From assembly GCA_009594865.1 (NCBI GenBank), contig VOPT01000073.1, positions 1 through 40,792 on the forward strand: 40,792 nucleotides of DNA, read 5' to 3'. The position numbers were made by a program, and so were the translations under genes. Numbering within the stretch: position 1 is the stretch's first letter; each line of letters begins with the position of its first letter. The stretch is from Nitrospira sp. GTDB taxonomy: Bacteria; Nitrospirota; Nitrospiria; Nitrospirales; Nitrospiraceae. This document shows positions 38,284-40,792 of this stretch, in pieces. The notes beneath the pieces were generated by a model. The model was not told where the DNA came from. It saw only the letters and a list, made by a program, of their open reading frames with translations, and did not search any database.

Positions 38284-40792
38284 TTACGCACCGACCTTTT
38301 CAATCGTTACACGCGTCGATTTGAAATACGGTACCCCGGTCACAGCATCGACTTCGGTCGTCATCAAATCTTTTATCGGAGGCTCATTAAAATGTTCGGG
38401 AAAAAAACACGATCCGGCTTGTACATCGGGGTCTGCTTTCACTCCGGCTTGCACAGAGGCTTGCTGCGAAGTCAGTCGGATAGTGGATTGCTCGGTCAGG
38501 CTGAGTTTCTCCACATCGGCCGGATTCATTCGTATGCGCCCGTTATTGGGCTCAATGTTGATGAGCCCTGACGCCTGCGTGGACATTTTTCCGGAATGGT
38601 AGAGAACTTGTCCCATCACGAGGGTAAATGGGCGTAAGTTGTCGTCCATGGCCTGCCGTCTGCGATATCGAGTAACAACCTCGCTGGAATAGCCGTTCGA
38701 GAGGTATGCCTCAGCGGAGGGAGAAATACGGCGCGGCTGACCGAGGTTGTAATACCCTGGGAGCAGCTTCATAATCTCGTTTTGCACATCCTGCGGTGAC
38801 TGATAGGGCCATTCGTAACCGAGGCCGTTGGCTAAGGCCGTCATAATATGCCAGTCCGGCAGGCTTTCGCCGACTTGATCAACCGCCTGGCGGACACGCA
38901 GTACTTTTCCTTCCAGATTGGTAAACGTCCCATCTTTTTCCGCATAGGTGGCCGCTGGGAGTACCACATGTGCCATACGGCCCGTTTCGGTCAGAAACGG
39001 GTCCTGAACGATCAGCAGTTGCAGCTTGCGGAGGGCGCCTTTCACATCCATGGAGGCCGGCAAGGTTGCCAGTGGGTTTTCCCCGATGACATAGAGCGCC
39101 TTGATTTGGCCCTTCTGAATGCGGGTGAAAATCTCCAGCAGATTCGCGCCAGTGCCGATGGCTGGAAGAGTCACTTCCCAAGCCTTCCCGAACCGTTCGC
39201 GAGCACCGGGATCATCGAAACGAGCCTGCCCCGGAAGGAATTCGTGAGCAGCACCCATGTCAATGGCGCCTTGTTCATTCACCTCCTCGGTCACGGTCGT
39301 GACACCGGATCCTGGTTGTCCCAACTTGCCGGTGACCCATGCCAGGTCAATGAGCTTGAGGACATTCTCGTATCCGTTGGGACGGCGAACGATACCTTCC
39401 GCGCATAAGGCCACGGCTCGCGGGGCTTCCGCAAAAATGGCTGCCACCTCGCGGATCTGTTCGACGGACACCCCGGTCACCCGGGATACTTCTTCCAAAG
39501 ACACCTGAGCGACGGCTTGCTTTAAGGCCGCAAATGCCTGCGGATGTTGTGCCGTACTCGTTTCATCGATCAGGTCCTGTTCTATAACGGATTTGACGAG
39601 ACCATCGATCAGCAATGCTTCCGTACCAGGCTTCACGAGGAGTGGATGAGAGGCCAATTGGGCGATATTCGTATTCGAGGAATCGACGACGATCACTTGA
39701 GCGTGATAGACACGGATGGCTTCTTTAATGCGGACCGCGGTCAATGGGTTGGTTTCCGTAATATTGGAACCAATGACGAGGACGGCCTTCGCTTTGGTCA
39801 GGTCTTCCCAATCATTGAGCGGTCGGCCGATGCCGACGGCATGCCGAACGGCGTGCACGTAATTTAGGTGACCGTAGCGCGCGCTGCTGTCGAGTTGGTT
39901 AGTTCGGAGCCCGGCACGCATCAGTTTTTGAAACAAGTACAGCTCTTCGTTTGTGCAGCGGGCTGTGATGAGTCCGGCAATCGATTCCGGGCCGTGCTTG
40001 CGATGGATGTCGGACAACCGGTCGATGACGGTCTGCATGGCATCAAGCCAGGGCGTTTCTTTGAGAACGTCCTCGGTGCGGACCAAAGGCTGCCGGAGTC
40101 GTTGCTGACTGTCGATATATTGAAAGCCGAATCGGCCTCGGACACAGAGTCCGCCGTGGCCCTTGGCGGTTTCTGACCGGTCACCCCATTTGTTTTTCCA
40201 GGAGAGCGGTGACGTGACGCGAACGACTTCCGTGTCCTTTGTCTCGAGGTGCATTTGGCAGCCATCGCCACAATAGTTGCACGTCGTCGTGGTCTTCTTC
40301 ATCTGCCACGGCTTGTAGAGATATTTCGAGTACTTGTTCGTGATGGCGCCGACTGGACACACGGCCAGACAATCTCCGCAGAATTCGCACGCGAGGGGCT
40401 GGTCTCCCTTGGCGACAACCTGATTGAAGCCGCCCTTCTTCATGAACTGCAGCGCGTCGATCATCAACACGTCTTTGCAGACATTGATGCATTCCGCGCA
40501 AGCGATGCAGCGGTTCATATTGAAGTCCAGCACCAGGCTGCGCGTGTCTTCCGGAATGAACTTTTGCTTGGCGTTGGCCAGGTTGGTGACGCCATGCTGA
40601 AACGCCATGTCCTGGAGTTCGCAGTGCCCGTCCGCGTCACAGACGGGGCAATCCAGCGGGTGCACCGAAAGATGTTTTTCAACGGCCTTCTTGCGGGCGG
40701 CGAAGAGGTCATCACCATCTGTCCTGATCACCATGCCGGCTGCAGCCTTCGCAGTGCAGGATCGTACGGGAGCTTTCTTCCCTTCCTGCATG
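38284..40792 (-). CDS. nuoG: NADH-quinone oxidoreductase subunit G, N-terminus beyond the window
   Basis: Fe-S/molybdopterin-like subunit, at least 835 aa, running off the right edge. The first visible part is the end of the [2Fe-2S] domain (VRSCTAKAAAGMVIRTD). Then come the His-ligated cluster region HPLDCPVCDADGHCELQ, two 4Fe-4S motifs CIACAECINVC and CEFCGDCLAVCPVGA, the N7-like CNYCGDGCQMHL and a full molybdopterin-oxidoreductase-like domain (VIGSNITETNPLTAVRIKEA, YVIGENPLATLPASMDVKGA). The C-terminal domain (LVMGQVLYHSGKMST and on) resembles formate-dehydrogenase-type beta barrels. The apparent ATG at the edge is internal; about 40-50 residues should be missing. Confidence 0.95.
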   Translation of the reverse strand, partial: MQEGKKAPVRSCTAKAAAGMVIRTDGDDLFAARKKAVEKHLSVHPLDCPVCDADGHCELQDMAFQHGVTNLANAKQKFIPEDTRSLVLDFNMNRCIACAECINVCKDVLMIDALQFMKKGGFNQVVAKGDQPLACEFCGDCLAVCPVGAITNKYSKYLYKPWQMKKTTTTCNYCGDGCQMHLETKDTEVVRVTSPLSWKNKWGDRSETAKGHGGLCVRGRFGFQYIDSQQRLRQPLVRTEDVLKETPWLDAMQTVIDRLSDIHRKHGPESIAGLITARCTNEELYLFQKLMRAGLRTNQLDSSARYGHLNYVHAVRHAVGIGRPLNDWEDLTKAKAVLVIGSNITETNPLTAVRIKEAIRVYHAQVIVVDSSNTNIAQLASHPLLVKPGTEALLIDGLVKSVIEQDLIDETSTAQHPQAFAALKQAVAQVSLEEVSRVTGVSVEQIREVAAIFAEAPRAVALCAEGIVRRPNGYENVLKLIDLAWVTGKLGQPGSGVTTVTEEVNEQGAIDMGAAHEFLPGQARFDDPGARERFGKAWEVTLPAIGTGANLLEIFTRIQKGQIKALYVIGENPLATLPASMDVKGALRKLQLLIVQDPFLTETGRMAHVVLPAATYAEKDGTFTNLEGKVLRVRQAVDQVGESLPDWHIMTALANGLGYEWPYQSPQDVQNEIMKLLPGYYNLGQPRRISPSAEAYLSNGYSSEVVTRYRRRQAMDDNLRPFTLVMGQVLYHSGKMSTQASGLINIEPNNGRIRMNPADVEKLSLTEQSTIRLTSQQASVQAGVKADPDVQAGSCFFPEHFNEPPIKDLMTTEVDAVTGVPYFKSTRVTIEKVGA

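Overview
The window looks like chromosomal DNA of a Gram-negative, GC-rich bacterium of the Nitrospira type. The pointers are an lpxC gene (lipid A synthesis), a complex I operon with two consecutive NuoM genes, and many two-component proteins; two NuoM subunits is the arrangement known as 2M complex I and reported from Nitrospira. The genus is an inference; no rRNA or nitrite oxidoreductase gene is present to confirm it. I see no integrase, transposase, CRISPR array or phage gene.

Region 1 (1-7.75 kb) is housekeeping. On the minus strand, a promoter at 7726-7754 drives rplI, glyA, nrdR and a NarX/NarL-type sensor/regulator pair whose kinase carries an N-terminal nucleotide-binding-like (Rossmann) domain. 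Then come lpxC, behind a sigma-54-like promoter, and an inositol monophosphatase. On the plus strand sit a small coiled-coil/HARE-HTH gene behind a near-consensus promoter and an 18-codon Lys/Ala peptide followed by a strong terminator.

Region 2 (7.9-11.9 kb) holds a degenerate, truncated SF1-helicase-like gene, tRNA-Leu(CAG) with its own promoter, a few small unknowns, an orphan FliL-like gene and a DUF393 gene.

Region 3 (11.5-23.7 kb) is the most interesting. A MerR-type regulator with a CarH/LitR-type cobalamin (B12) light-sensing domain is transcribed leftward with DUF393. Opposite it, a run of 16 closely packed plus-strand genes encodes: two paralogous small zinc ribbons, three exported formylglycine-generating-enzyme-like proteins that lack the catalytic cysteines, a small SmbP-like periplasmic protein, a 43-residue membrane peptide, a TIGR01777 epimerase, a DUF4149 membrane protein, a secreted PDZ protein, a secreted helical protein, a membrane protein, a CPD photolyase, a DUF523-DUF1722 protein, an unknown protein and a CbiX-like cobalt/sirohydrochlorin chelatase. 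The 113-bp divergent gap carries four copies of an ACATTGGACA box, arranged so that one copy lies just downstream of the -35 element in each direction. I read this as a candidate B12/light-controlled regulon that joins DNA photorepair, cobalt chelation and a set of exported pseudo-FGE proteins.

Region 4 (23.9-30 kb) has pyrE, a lipoprotein, an exported rhodanese, a phosphodiester glycosidase-like protein and a three-gene signalling operon (CHASE3-type kinase, single-domain receiver, hybrid kinase).

Region 5 (30-40.8 kb, minus strand) is the complex I operon nuoG(partial)-I-J-K-L-M-M-N. nuoH is absent from its usual place between nuoG and nuoI. The genes overlap or nearly abut and should be one transcript entering from beyond the right edge.
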